35,093 bases of DNA from Pusillimonas sp. UBA6240. GTDB lineage: Bacteria > Pseudomonadota > Gammaproteobacteria > Burkholderiales > Burkholderiaceae_B. Shown here piece by piece: positions 1 to 7,668 of the stretch (position 1 is the first letter of the stretch; the number at the start of each line of letters is the position of its first letter). The notes under the pieces were generated by a model that was not told the DNA's origin, made no database searches, and was given only the letters and a program-made list of their open reading frames with translations. The stretch spans positions 466 to 35,558 of the forward strand of contig DJWC01000087.1 in the NCBI GenBank assembly GCA_002441445.1. Reading direction: 5' to 3'. The position numbers and the translations under genes were made by a program.

Positions 1-293
1 TGCAGATGTTCAACGACGATCCCGACACGGATGCCGTGGTCATGATCGGCGAAATCGGCGGCCCTGACGAAGTCAACGCCGCGCAGTGGGCCAAAGACAA
101 CATGAAGAAGCCTGTCGTGGGCTTCATCGCCGGCGTCACCGCCCCGGCCGGAAAGCGCATGGGCCATGCCGGCGCGCTGATTTCGGGCGGCGCGGATACG
201 GCCGACGCCAAGCTGGAAATCATGGAAGCCTGCGGCATCCGCACCACCCGCGATCCATCCGAAATGGGTAAACTGCTCAAATCGGTGCTGTAA
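1..293 (+). CDS. sucD: Succinyl-CoA synthetase alpha subunit, C-terminal part (5' end outside window)
   Basis: This is the last ~97 codons of the ADP/GDP-forming succinate-CoA ligase alpha subunit, a cytoplasmic TCA-cycle enzyme that makes succinate and ATP/GTP from succinyl-CoA with the beta subunit SucC. Reading starts in frame at base 3. The segment GKRMGHAGALISGG holds the histidine that is phosphorylated during catalysis in this family, and EIGGPDE precedes it as usual. The protein ends KLLKSVL at a TAA. sucC is expected just upstream, outside the window. A hairpin follows the stop codon. The identification is secure; only the missing N-terminal CoA-binding part cannot be checked. Confidence 0.96.
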   Translation, partial: QMFNDDPDTDAVVMIGEIGGPDEVNAAQWAKDNMKKPVVGFIAGVTAPAGKRMGHAGALISGGADTADAKLEIMEACGIRTTRDPSEMGKLLKSVL

Positions 294-309
294 GTCCAGG
301 TTGAGATCG

Positions 310-330
310 GATCCCCCTTTTTGGGGGATC
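310..330 (+). terminator. Hairpin between sucD and the TerC gene
   Basis: Perfect 8-base-pair stem, GATCCCCC pairing with GGGGGATC, around a TTTTT loop, 17 bases after the sucD stop. No run of T follows the stem, so it may be a weak or partial terminator, or a 3' end stabiliser that reduces read-through into the TerC gene, rather than a classical intrinsic terminator. Confidence 0.45.
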
Positions 331-350
331 GCACTTAGAGAGGAGAACAT

Positions 351-1058
351 ATGGGATTTGAACTTAGCGCGGCGGAATTCGGAATCGCGTTGCTGCAGAT
401 TATTTGGGTCAATATCATGTTATCGGGCGACAACGCTGTCGTGATCGCACTGGCGGCGCGTTCGCTGCCCGCGGAGCAGCAGAAGCGAGCGATCGTGATC
501 GGCTCCGGCGCGGCAATCCTCATGCGTATCGTGCTGACGCTCGTGGCGGCCCAATTGCTGATGCTGCCATGGCTCAAGCTTGTCGGCGCCTTGCTCCTGG
601 TTTACATCGGCGTGTCGCTACTCATGCCGGACACCGGCGACGAGGATGCGGGCAAAGTGCACGGGGGCATGATGGCGGCGATCCGCACCATCTTGGTCGC
701 CGACCTCATCATGAGCCTGGACAATGTGGTGGCCGTTGCGGCTGCCGCGATGGGCAATACGGTTTTGTTGGTATTGGGCTTGGTGATCAGCATCCCCTTG
801 GTCATTTTCGGCAGCACCCTGCTTCTGAAAGTCATCGAGCGCTTTCCACTCATCGTCTGGTTTGGTGCGGCACTGCTGGGCTTCATCGCCGGTGAAATGG
901 TGGTGGGAGACCCCGCCTTGCATGACTACATGCTGCGTATCGAAGATTCCGTGAGCATGACGCCGCACGCTTTTGAACTGGCAATGGGGGCGGTGGGCGC
1001 ACTGCTGGTGCTGGGTATCAGCAAAGCTTTACTGATACCTCGTAAAGCCAATATTTGA
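351..1058 (+). CDS. TerC/YjbE-family integral membrane protein
   Basis: A 235-residue multi-pass inner-membrane protein of the TerC family. Members of the YjbE/Alx/MeeF branches are linked to manganese export and to metalation of secreted enzymes. The two hallmark acidic motifs are present in internally repeated halves: MLSGDNAVVIALAA near residue 25 and DLIMSLDNVVAVAAAA near residue 120, each at the start of a membrane helix. About seven hydrophobic segments can be read. The start is supported by AGAGGAGA shortly before the ATG. The gap from sucD is only 57 bases, too short for a yybP-ykoY manganese riboswitch. The substrate is inferred from the family only. Confidence 0.88.
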   Translation: MGFELSAAEFGIALLQIIWVNIMLSGDNAVVIALAARSLPAEQQKRAIVIGSGAAILMRIVLTLVAAQLLMLPWLKLVGALLLVYIGVSLLMPDTGDEDAGKVHGGMMAAIRTILVADLIMSLDNVVAVAAAAMGNTVLLVLGLVISIPLVIFGSTLLLKVIERFPLIVWFGAALLGFIAGEMVVGDPALHDYMLRIEDSVSMTPHAFELAMGAVGALLVLGISKALLIPRKANI

Positions 1059-1072
1059 CTGAACGCATAGTC

Positions 1073-1103
1073 CCTGTTCGCCGTTGCCCGAACGGCGAAC
1101 AGG
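1073..1103 (+). terminator. Perfect 13-base-pair hairpin after the TerC gene
   Basis: The arms CCTGTTCGCCGTT (1073-1085) and AACGGCGAACAGG (1091-1103) are exact reverse complements around the loop GCCCG. The hairpin starts 14 bases after the TerC stop and ends 31 bases before the next small gene. No T-run follows, so it could terminate, attenuate, or protect an mRNA end. It separates the sucD-TerC unit from the microprotein-heme unit. Confidence 0.5.
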
Positions 1104-1134
1104 CCGCCAAACTCTTCAGACACAGGAGCCGATC

Positions 1135-1248
1135 ATGAGCCTATTCAAGTCTTCGCCGAACCGGTCCGGCCTTTCACTCCTGCAAGGGCTGGGCATACTC
1201 GCTCTCATCGGCATCGTCGCGGCGCTCATCGTGAACTATTTCCGGTAG
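1135..1248 (+). CDS. 37-residue single-helix microprotein resembling a type IV pilin N-terminus
   Basis: A small reading frame between the TerC gene and hemC. ACAGGAG lies 7-8 bases before the ATG, a good ribosome site. The product begins MSLFKSSPNRSG, then LSLLQGLGILALIGIVAALI, then VNYFR and stop. It has a short basic leader with glycine, a 20-residue hydrophobic helix and a short polar tail, matching the layout of a type IV prepilin N-terminus (leader, G, hydrophobic alpha-1). The glutamate expected at +5 is a glutamine here and the whole globular pilin domain is missing. The stop lies 8 bases before hemC, so it may be co-transcribed with the heme genes. It could be a decayed pilA remnant or a functional small membrane protein; I cannot decide from sequence alone. 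Confidence 0.55.
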   Translation: MSLFKSSPNRSGLSLLQGLGILALIGIVAALIVNYFR

Positions 1249-1256
1249 CCCGCGGT

Positions 1257-2207
1257 ATGTCCGGTACACCTTCGAAGCTGGTCATCGCCACCCGCGCCAG
1301 CCGGCTTGCCCTGTGGCAGGCCGAGCATGTGCGCGACCGCCTGCAGGCCGTCTATCCCGCCTGCCAAATCAGCCTGCTGACCATGACCACGCGCGGCGAC
1401 CGCATCCTGGATCGTTCACTGTCCAAGGTCGGCGGCAAGGGCCTGTTCGTCAAGGAACTGGAAACGGCTTTGCTGGATGGGCGCGCCGACCTGGCCGTGC
1501 ATTCGCTGAAAGACGTGCCGGTGGACATGCACAGTCCCTTCGCCCTGGCCGTGATCATGGAAAGGGATGACCCGCGCGACGCATTCGTCTGCAAGGACCA
1601 CGCGTCGCTGGACGACTTGCCGGACGGCGCGGTGGTGGGCACCTCCAGCCTGCGCCGCGAGGCGCAGATACGCGAACGCTATCCCCGCCTGCGCATACAG
1701 CCTTTGCGCGGCAATCTGGATACGCGGCTGGGCAAGCTGGATCGTGGCGAATACGCCGCCATCATCCTGGCGGCCGCCGGCCTGAAACGGCTGGGCCTGC
1801 AAGACCGCATACGCGCTTATCTTCCCGTCGAACTCAGCCTGCCCGCCGCCGGGCAGGGAGCGCTGGGGGTGGAAATCCTCGAATCGCGCGACGATATGCG
1901 GGCCTGGCTGGCGCCCCTGGCCGACCCCGCCACGACGGCCTGCGCGCTTGCCGAGCGGGCGGTATCGCGCGCCTTGGGGGGATCCTGCCAAGTGCCGCTG
2001 GCCGCTTATGCCCGGCTGGACGGCGCAAGTTTGCAAGTCCGGGCGCTGGTCGCCGAACCCGACGGCTCGCGCATCTTGCGCGCCCAGGCCAGCGGCCCTG
2101 TGTCCGCGGCTGAACGACTGGGCGAACAGGCGGCGCGGGATCTATTGGGGGGCGGCGCCCGCGACATACTGGCGCGCCTGCTGGCCGGCGGCGATCCGGC
2201 GTCCTGA
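1257..2207 (+). CDS. hemC: Porphobilinogen deaminase (hydroxymethylbilane synthase)
   Basis: A 316-residue cytoplasmic enzyme that polymerises four porphobilinogen molecules into hydroxymethylbilane, the third shared step of tetrapyrrole synthesis. Family landmarks are clear: IATRASRLALWQA at the N-terminus, VHSLKDVP with the catalytic aspartate at residue 86, GTSSLRREAQI near 128-138, and GGSCQVPLAAY with Cys244, which anchors the dipyrromethane cofactor. The length is normal for the family. There is no strong Shine-Dalgarno before the ATG; the preceding 37-residue frame ends 8 bases upstream, so translation may be coupled. It is the first of four consecutive heme genes. Confidence 0.97.
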   Translation: MSGTPSKLVIATRASRLALWQAEHVRDRLQAVYPACQISLLTMTTRGDRILDRSLSKVGGKGLFVKELETALLDGRADLAVHSLKDVPVDMHSPFALAVIMERDDPRDAFVCKDHASLDDLPDGAVVGTSSLRREAQIRERYPRLRIQPLRGNLDTRLGKLDRGEYAAIILAAAGLKRLGLQDRIRAYLPVELSLPAAGQGALGVEILESRDDMRAWLAPLADPATTACALAERAVSRALGGSCQVPLAAYARLDGASLQVRALVAEPDGSRILRAQASGPVSAAERLGEQAARDLLGGGARDILARLLAGGDPAS

Positions 2208-2235
2208 GCCCGGGCCCGGGTCCGGCGCGACGGCC

Positions 2236-3051
2236 ATGAACGCCTGCATTGTATTGACCCGCCCGGAAGGCAGGAACGAGGCCCTGGCGGCCCGCCTGGA
2301 ATCCGCCGGCCACCGCGTCCTTTGCCTGCCGGCGCTGGACATAAGCGCCTTGCCGGCGGGCGGCCCCGCCATCAGGCCGCCCGGCGACTACGATCTTGTC
2401 GTGTTCGTGAGCGGCAACGCCGTGCGTTTTTACCTGGACAGGCTGTCCAGCCTGGGCATGGCGGCGGAGTGGCCGCGGCATACGCTGGCGGCCACGGTGG
2501 GCGCGGCCAGCGCCGAGCGCCTGAGTCGGGCCGCCGCCATACCCCGGACCAATATTCTGCATCCCGACCCGTCTCTCCAGAACCAGGATTCCGAGGCGCT
2601 GTGGTCGCTGCTGGCGCCGCGCGCGACGAGCATCCGCCGCGCCCTGATCGTGCGCGGCGTTTCGGGCAGGGAATGGCTGGGCGCGCGGCTCGAGCAGGCC
2701 GGCGCCCAGGTCGAGCGGCTGGCCGTCTATGACCGCAAGCCGGCGGTCTGGAGCGCGGAGCAGGGCGGGCGGCTGGCGGCGGCGCTGGCCGGGCCCGCGC
2801 CTTGCCTGTTTTTGCTGACCAGCAATGAAAGCCTGGGCGCCGTGCACGCCAATATTGTCCGCATGGGCATGGTCGAGCGATGGGCGCAATCCCGATTCGT
2901 CGTGATCCACGAGCGTGTTGCAAGCCGCTTACAATCGATACTCCGGGCTTCTGGTAAGGTAGAGCCGCCAATGGTAAAACTATCCCGACCCACGGACGAC
3001 GCCCTGTTCGAAGCGCTCTCCGGCGCCGCGTCCCTTCGAGTCGGCTCCTAG
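2236..3051 (+). CDS. hemD: Uroporphyrinogen-III synthase
   Basis: A 271-residue cytoplasmic enzyme that closes and inverts ring D of hydroxymethylbilane to give uroporphyrinogen III. The family is poorly conserved, but the opening IVLTRPEGRNEALAARL, the early VVFVSGNAVRFY segment, and later ALIVRGVSGREWLGARLEQ and FLLTSNESLGAV are typical of its two Rossmann-like lobes. The frame stays open upstream into hemC, but the ATG at 2236 gives the usual N-terminus and lies 28 bases after the hemC stop. Position between hemC and hemX supports the call strongly. Confidence 0.92.
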   Translation: MNACIVLTRPEGRNEALAARLESAGHRVLCLPALDISALPAGGPAIRPPGDYDLVVFVSGNAVRFYLDRLSSLGMAAEWPRHTLAATVGAASAERLSRAAAIPRTNILHPDPSLQNQDSEALWSLLAPRATSIRRALIVRGVSGREWLGARLEQAGAQVERLAVYDRKPAVWSAEQGGRLAAALAGPAPCLFLLTSNESLGAVHANIVRMGMVERWAQSRFVVIHERVASRLQSILRASGKVEPPMVKLSRPTDDALFEALSGAASLRVGS

Positions 3052-3066
3052 GATTACAATCCCGTC

Positions 3067-4776
3067 ATGACTGATAAAAACTCCGAGATCCCCAAAGCCC
3101 AGCAGGGCGACGCGGCCGACGGCAAACCGGCGGGCGCCGCTGCCGGTTCCACGCCGGAAAACAACAAGCCGGCACCCGCGGCGCATCCCGCTGCGGATAC
3201 GGACAAACAGGCCGCCTCGAAGCTCGCCGATTCCGGCGCAGCGCCCGCCGCCCAGTCCGGCGGCGCCCAGCCTGGCGCCGTCAAGGCCGACCAGGCGCGG
3301 GTCGATCAAGCGCGGGCGGATCAGGCCCAAGGCGGCCGGGCGGCTCAGCCCGGCGGCGCTGCGGCATCCTCGAAGCCGGGTCCGGGCGTCAGCCCGCCGC
3401 CCGCGGGTTCGCCGCCCACAGCCAAACAACCGGGTCCGGGGACGGCCTCGGGCGCGCCATACCCGGCATCCGCCCCCGCTGCGGCAAAGAGGGGGCGCTC
3501 CCCCTGGCCGGCGGCTTTCCTGGTGATGGCGGTATTGGCGGCGGCCCTGGGCGCGGCGCTCTGGTACCAGCAGCAGGAATTCCAGCGTTCCAGCGTCGAC
3601 CTGGAACGCCGGGTGCAGGCCAGTGTCGGCGCCGCGAATCAGGCGGCGGAGCGCGCCCAGCAGGCATTGTCTCTGGCTGAAGAGCAATCCCGGCGCCTGG
3701 CGGCGCTGGATAGCTCGCTGAATGATTCGCGCGAACAGTTCGACGAACTGATCCAGGCCTTCCAGACATTGACCGACAGCAGCTCCGACCTCGTGCTGAT
3801 CAACGATGTGGATCATCTGGTCACCATCGCCCAGCAGCAACTGCAACTGGGCGGCAATGTCGCCAATGCCATCATTTCGCTGGAAACTGCCCAGGCGCAG
3901 TTGGCGCGCGCCAATCGCCCCTATCTCGCCTCGCTGCAGGAAACCATCAACGGCGACCTGGACAGGCTGCGCGCCGCCACGCCGGTCGACGTTTCCTTCC
4001 TGTCCGGCCAATTGGAAGAATTGGGCAATCTGATCAGCGATGCCCCTTTGCTCGTGCCCGACGATGCGGCGCCCGAACCCGTGCCGGCCCCAGAAGATCC
4101 CGTTTCCGCCGCAGGGCCGCAGGGCAGCGCCGCCGACCCGGATGCTCCGTGGTGGAAGCAGGGGCTGCGAACAGCCGGCGATTGGTCTCGGTCGGCCTGG
4201 AATTCCGTGCGCCAGGACCTTGGGCAATTCATTACCGTGCGCCGCGTCGACGATGCAACCGCCTTGCTGATTTCGCCGGATCAGGCCACGCGCTTCCGCG
4301 AAACCTTGCGCTTGCGCGTCATGACCGCGCAGTTGGCGCTGATGATGCGCCAGCCCAAGGTGTGGCAGGCCGAAACAGAGAAAATCGCGCTTGCCGTGCA
4401 GGCGCGCTACGATTCCCGCTCGCCGCAATCCCGCCAGGCGCTCAAGATCGCGCGCCAGCTCGCCGATACCTCCATAGACGTCAAACTGCCTTCCGTCGCC
4501 AATACTTTGCAGGCGCTCGAGGCCTTGCGCGAGGCCGGGGCGGATGAGGCCGGGCGTCCTTCCGGCGAACAAGCCCCCGCGGATGGGGGGCGGGACTCCT
4601 CCGGCGAATCCGGTGCGGCGGCCGATGCCCCGCCCTCAAACGGCGCGCCAGCCGACGGCGCAACCACGGCGCCCGAAACGGCGCCGCGCGCCGCGCCTGG
4701 CGCCGATCCCGCCCGGGAACCGTCCGCCGCGCCGCCGGGATCCGTCGCGCCGGCCTCAACCCAGTCGCAGGTATAA
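3067..4776 (+). CDS. hemX: HemX-type membrane protein (uroporphyrinogen-III C-methyltransferase family name)
   Basis: A 569-residue inner-membrane protein of unproven biochemical role that accompanies hemCD in proteobacteria. Residues 1-145 are a low-complexity Ala/Pro/Gly region that includes a short repeat (ADQAR, VDQAR, ADQAQ near 74-88). One membrane helix spans about 147-167 (WPAAFLVMAVLAAALGAALW). A coiled-coil-like stretch follows (about 168-235), then the conserved HemX domain with DLVLINDVDHLVTIAQQQL and QPKVWQAETEKIAL. The last ~75 residues are again Ala/Pro-rich. HemX proteins are often annotated as methyltransferases although they lack that enzyme's fold; I see no SAM motif. The gap to hemD is 15 bases. 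Confidence 0.85.
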   Translation: MTDKNSEIPKAQQGDAADGKPAGAAAGSTPENNKPAPAAHPAADTDKQAASKLADSGAAPAAQSGGAQPGAVKADQARVDQARADQAQGGRAAQPGGAAASSKPGPGVSPPPAGSPPTAKQPGPGTASGAPYPASAPAAAKRGRSPWPAAFLVMAVLAAALGAALWYQQQEFQRSSVDLERRVQASVGAANQAAERAQQALSLAEEQSRRLAALDSSLNDSREQFDELIQAFQTLTDSSSDLVLINDVDHLVTIAQQQLQLGGNVANAIISLETAQAQLARANRPYLASLQETINGDLDRLRAATPVDVSFLSGQLEELGNLISDAPLLVPDDAAPEPVPAPEDPVSAAGPQGSAADPDAPWWKQGLRTAGDWSRSAWNSVRQDLGQFITVRRVDDATALLISPDQATRFRETLRLRVMTAQLALMMRQPKVWQAETEKIALAVQARYDSRSPQSRQALKIARQLADTSIDVKLPSVANTLQALEALREAGADEAGRPSGEQAPADGGRDSSGESGAAADAPPSNGAPADGATTAPETAPRAAPGADPAREPSAAPPGSVAPASTQSQV

Positions 4777-4779
4777 GCC

Positions 4780-6309
4780 ATGAGAGCCTGGTTCTGGACC
4801 CTGCTGGTTTTCGTCGGCGCCGTTGCGCTGGCGCTGCTGCTGCGCGAGCACGGCGGCAACGTGCTGATCATCGCCCAGCCCTGGCGCATCGAGCTTTCGA
4901 TCACGCTGGCGGTTCTGCTGATATTGGCCAGTTTCATCATCCTGTACATGATATTGCGGGTGTTCGCGTGGGTGGGCGGCAGCCCCGAGCGTTTGCGTTC
5001 CTGGCGCAGCAGGCGCTCGCAGCGGCGCGAACAGGATCTGCTGGAAAGCGGCTGGATCAATGTGCTGGAAGGACGGTATGCGGACGCCGAGAAAGATCTC
5101 AGCAAGCTGCTGGGGCGCAGCAAGTCCAGCAGCCGCAAAGTCCTGGCTGGCCTGGCCGCGGCGCGCGCGGCGCATCATCTGGGCGAATTCGGCCGGCGCG
5201 ACCAGGCGCTCAAGCTGGCCCAGGACAGCGCGGGCGACAATCCCCGGCTGCGGGAAGCGGCGGCCACGGTCGCCGCGGAACTGTATCTGGACCAGAACCG
5301 TCCCCAAGACGCCCTGGTTCTGCTGCAGCCCTTGCAGGACGCCAGCTCGCGCTATCTGCATGCGACGCGCCTGCTGCTGCGCGCGCATCGGCAATTGCGC
5401 AACTATGATCGCGTCTACGAATTGACGCGCCTGCTGTCGCGCAGGGGCGTGATCGAAAAGACCGAAGCCATGCAGTTGATCGAAATGTCGGCCGCGGCCC
5501 GCCTGCATGCCGGTGGCGCCGAAGGCTACAAAGCCATTTGGGCCGATCTCAAATCGGACGAGCGCACTTTGCCCGAGATCGCCCTGGCCGCCGCAGCCAT
5601 CCAGCAACAGCAGGGCAATGTGGAAGAAGCCTCCAAGATACTGGAAGCGGCCATCAATGTCAGGCTGGAACCCCGCCTGCTGAGCGCTTATTCGCAATGC
5701 CCGCCCGAACACGTGGCGCGCCGGCTCAGCAAGGCCGAAGAATGGCTCAAATCCAATCCCGAAGACTCCGCCTTGCTGGCGGCCCTGGGCAATCTTTGCC
5801 TCACCGGCGAGCTGTGGGGGCAGGGCGAATTCTATCTTTTGCGCAGCATGAAGATACGCAGCGACATGCGCATACATGCCTTGCTGGGCAACCTGTACGA
5901 TCGCCTGGGCCGCAAGGGCGACGCCATGAAGCATTGGCGCCTGGCCTCGGGCGTTGCGGGCCTGCTGCCCGTGCTGCCGATCAACCGTTCCCTGCCCGCC
6001 GCCGATACGCGCAGCGATCCCACCCTGATCGATGTGGAGCACTTCCCGCAGGCCCAGGAGCTGCACCAGGTCGAGGCGCCGCTGGCCGCCAGCGCGGCCG
6101 ACTTCAACGGCGAGGACTTCGCGCAAGAGGCCAATGCGCAGCCGCAAAAGCCGCCGGCAGCGCCCGGCCCGGACGCCGAGCCGGCGTCAAACGCCGCCCC
6201 GGGGCCGCAAGCGGGAGAAATCGACGAATACTTCGATAGCGCTCCCATCCCGGGCGTGGACCTTACCCAAACCTCCGACCGTCCCCGCGGCGGCTCGGAC
6301 CATCGTTGA
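4780..6309 (+). CDS. hemY: HemY-type TPR membrane protein of the heme cluster
   Basis: A 509-residue protein starting 3 bases after the hemX stop. Two membrane helices lie at about residues 4-21 and 39-62 (HemY N-terminal domain), followed by a basic stretch (SPERLRSWRSRRSQRR) and an alpha-helical tetratricopeptide-like region, for example LEGRYADAEKDLSKLLGRS and LLGNLYDRLGRKGDAMKHWR. The final ~100 residues are Ala/Pro-rich and probably disordered. This proteobacterial HemY is unrelated to the Bacillus protoporphyrinogen oxidase of the same name; the role is usually given as scaffolding of late heme biosynthesis and is not proven. The operon position with hemCDX supports the identification. 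Confidence 0.88.
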   Translation: MRAWFWTLLVFVGAVALALLLREHGGNVLIIAQPWRIELSITLAVLLILASFIILYMILRVFAWVGGSPERLRSWRSRRSQRREQDLLESGWINVLEGRYADAEKDLSKLLGRSKSSSRKVLAGLAAARAAHHLGEFGRRDQALKLAQDSAGDNPRLREAAATVAAELYLDQNRPQDALVLLQPLQDASSRYLHATRLLLRAHRQLRNYDRVYELTRLLSRRGVIEKTEAMQLIEMSAAARLHAGGAEGYKAIWADLKSDERTLPEIALAAAAIQQQQGNVEEASKILEAAINVRLEPRLLSAYSQCPPEHVARRLSKAEEWLKSNPEDSALLAALGNLCLTGELWGQGEFYLLRSMKIRSDMRIHALLGNLYDRLGRKGDAMKHWRLASGVAGLLPVLPINRSLPAADTRSDPTLIDVEHFPQAQELHQVEAPLAASAADFNGEDFAQEANAQPQKPPAAPGPDAEPASNAAPGPQAGEIDEYFDSAPIPGVDLTQTSDRPRGGSDHR

Positions 6310-6350
6310 GCTTTTCACATCATCTATCCCTCCTTAAGGCAAGACCAAGC

Positions 6351-6887
6351 ATGAGCTTAGAGCGTGTACCAGCCGGCCCTAAACTGCCGGATGAATTCAA
6401 TGTCATCATCGAAATCCCCATGAATGCGGACCCGGTCAAATACGAAGTCGACAAGGATTCCGGCGCTGTATTCGTCGACCGCTTCATGCTGACCGCCATG
6501 CATTACCCCTGCAATTACGGCTATATACCGCAGACCATCTCCGACGACGGCGACCCGGTGGACGTACTGGTGCTGGCGCCGTTTCCCGTCCAGGTGGGCG
6601 CCGTGATCCGGGCGCGCGCCGTCGGCGTGCTGAACATGGAAGACGAAGCGGGCGGCGACGCCAAGCTGCTGGCCGTACCGGTGGACAAGCTCTATCCGCC
6701 TTACCGCCATATCAAGACGCCGGCCGACGTCGGCCAGGAAGAGCTGGATCGCATCCAGCATTTCTTCGAACATTACAAGGACCTGGAAAAAGGCAAATGG
6801 GTCAAGGTCACCGGCTGGGACGGCCCGGAGGCCGCGCGGCGTGAAATCAGCAGCGGCGCGGAGCGCTATGCAAAGGAGTCCAAATAA
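6351..6887 (+). CDS. ppa: Inorganic pyrophosphatase (family I)
   Basis: A 178-residue soluble enzyme that hydrolyses pyrophosphate to two phosphates and so pulls biosynthetic reactions forward. The metal-binding signature SDDGDPVDVLVL (Asp66, Asp68, Asp71) and Asp103 in GGDAK match the family I active site; YPPYRHIK and HYPCNYGYIP are also typical. The ATG at 6351 gives the standard length; an in-frame ATG at 6306 would overlap the hemY end and add 15 non-conserved residues. The stop codon overlaps the start of the next gene by one base (TAATG), implying coupled translation. Confidence 0.97.
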   Translation: MSLERVPAGPKLPDEFNVIIEIPMNADPVKYEVDKDSGAVFVDRFMLTAMHYPCNYGYIPQTISDDGDPVDVLVLAPFPVQVGAVIRARAVGVLNMEDEAGGDAKLLAVPVDKLYPPYRHIKTPADVGQEELDRIQHFFEHYKDLEKGKWVKVTGWDGPEAARREISSGAERYAKESK

Positions 6888-7606
6888 TGACGAGCCAAGC
6901 AAACGACACCATCATTCCGGCGCTGCCGGTGGCCGCCCTGGCGGTCGCGGGCTCGAACGCCACGTTTCCTGTGCGCCGCGTGTATTGCGTCGGCCGCAAT
7001 TATGCGGAACACGCCAAGGAAATGGGCTTTACCGGCCGCGAAGATCCCTTCTTTTTCAACAAGCCCGCCGATGCCTTGCTGAATGTCGCCGACGGCCAGA
7101 CCGGGCTGATGCCTTATCCGCCCAAGACCTCCAACCTGCATTATGAAATCGAGCTGGTGGTCGCTCTGGACAAAGGCGGCCGCGACTTGACGCCCGAGCA
7201 GGCGGCCTCTTGCGTATGGGGCTATGCCATAGGCCTGGACATGACGCGGCGCGACCTGCAAGGCGAAGCCAAGAAGCTCGGCCGCCCTTGGGAAGTGGGC
7301 AAGGCCTTCGATCAGTCCGCGCCCATAGGCCCGCTGCATGCGCGCGAAAAAGTGGGCACGCTGGATGCCGGCGCCATTTCGCTCAGCGTGAACGGGGTGG
7401 CCAAGCAGTCCAGCGATCTTTCCCAGATGATCTGGAATATCGCCGAATCCATCGCCTATCTGTCCGGCCTGTTCGAACTCAAGGCGGGCGACATCATCTT
7501 CACCGGCACGCCCGAAGGCGTCGGCCCCGTCGTGCCGGGCGACACCATGGTGGGAGCCGTCGCCGGCCTGGGCGAATTGCGCGTCAAGGTAGGCGATCCG
7601 GCGTAA
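6887..7606 (+). CDS. Fumarylacetoacetate hydrolase family protein (fumarylpyruvate hydrolase-like)
   Basis: A 239-residue cytoplasmic enzyme of the FAH fold, which cleaves C-C bonds in diketo acids such as fumarylpyruvate. Key parts are VYCVGRNYAEHAKEMG, PFFFNKPADALL, the metal-binding HYEIELVV, GYAIGLDMTRRDLQ, KPxDxS-like WEVGKAFDQSAPIGP, and GDIIFTGTPEGVGPV near the C-terminus. AAAGGAG precedes the ATG, which overlaps the ppa stop. Similarity in layout to NagK/YcgM suggests a role in gentisate-type aromatic breakdown or oxaloacetate tautomerisation, but no aromatic pathway genes are adjacent, so the substrate is open. Confidence 0.9.
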   Translation: MTSQANDTIIPALPVAALAVAGSNATFPVRRVYCVGRNYAEHAKEMGFTGREDPFFFNKPADALLNVADGQTGLMPYPPKTSNLHYEIELVVALDKGGRDLTPEQAASCVWGYAIGLDMTRRDLQGEAKKLGRPWEVGKAFDQSAPIGPLHAREKVGTLDAGAISLSVNGVAKQSSDLSQMIWNIAESIAYLSGLFELKAGDIIFTGTPEGVGPVVPGDTMVGAVAGLGELRVKVGDPA

Positions 7607-7633
7607 AGCGGCCAAGCCGCGTCAGCGCCCATT

Positions 7634-7668
7634 CCGCCCGGCTGCGTCAGTCTTTGCGTGCCGGGCGG
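7634..7668. terminator. Candidate hairpin at the convergent ends of the FAH and MFS genes
   Basis: The arms CCGCCCGGC and GCCGGGCGG (9 base pairs) flank a 17-base loop and overlap the last codons of the minus-strand MFS gene. The position between convergent genes suits a bidirectional transcription stop, but the loop is long and there is no T-run, so confidence is low. Confidence 0.25.

Noticed and set aside
351..1058. TerC gene under a yybP-ykoY manganese riboswitch
   Set aside because: The upstream gap is only 57 bases and contains just a simple hairpin, too small for that riboswitch.
2980..4572. Long open frame on the minus strand opposite hemX (530 codons)
   Set aside because: Shadow of high-GC coding DNA; Arg/Gly/Ala-rich with no recognisable domain, while the opposite strand encodes HemX with a clear membrane helix and operon position.
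3067..4776. Uroporphyrinogen-III methyltransferase activity for HemX
   Set aside because: No SAM-binding or methyltransferase motif is seen; only the family name carries that label.
4756..6147. Long minus-strand frame opposite hemY (463 codons)
   Set aside because: Same explanation: complementary-strand frame over a real gene, no ribosome site and no family resemblance.
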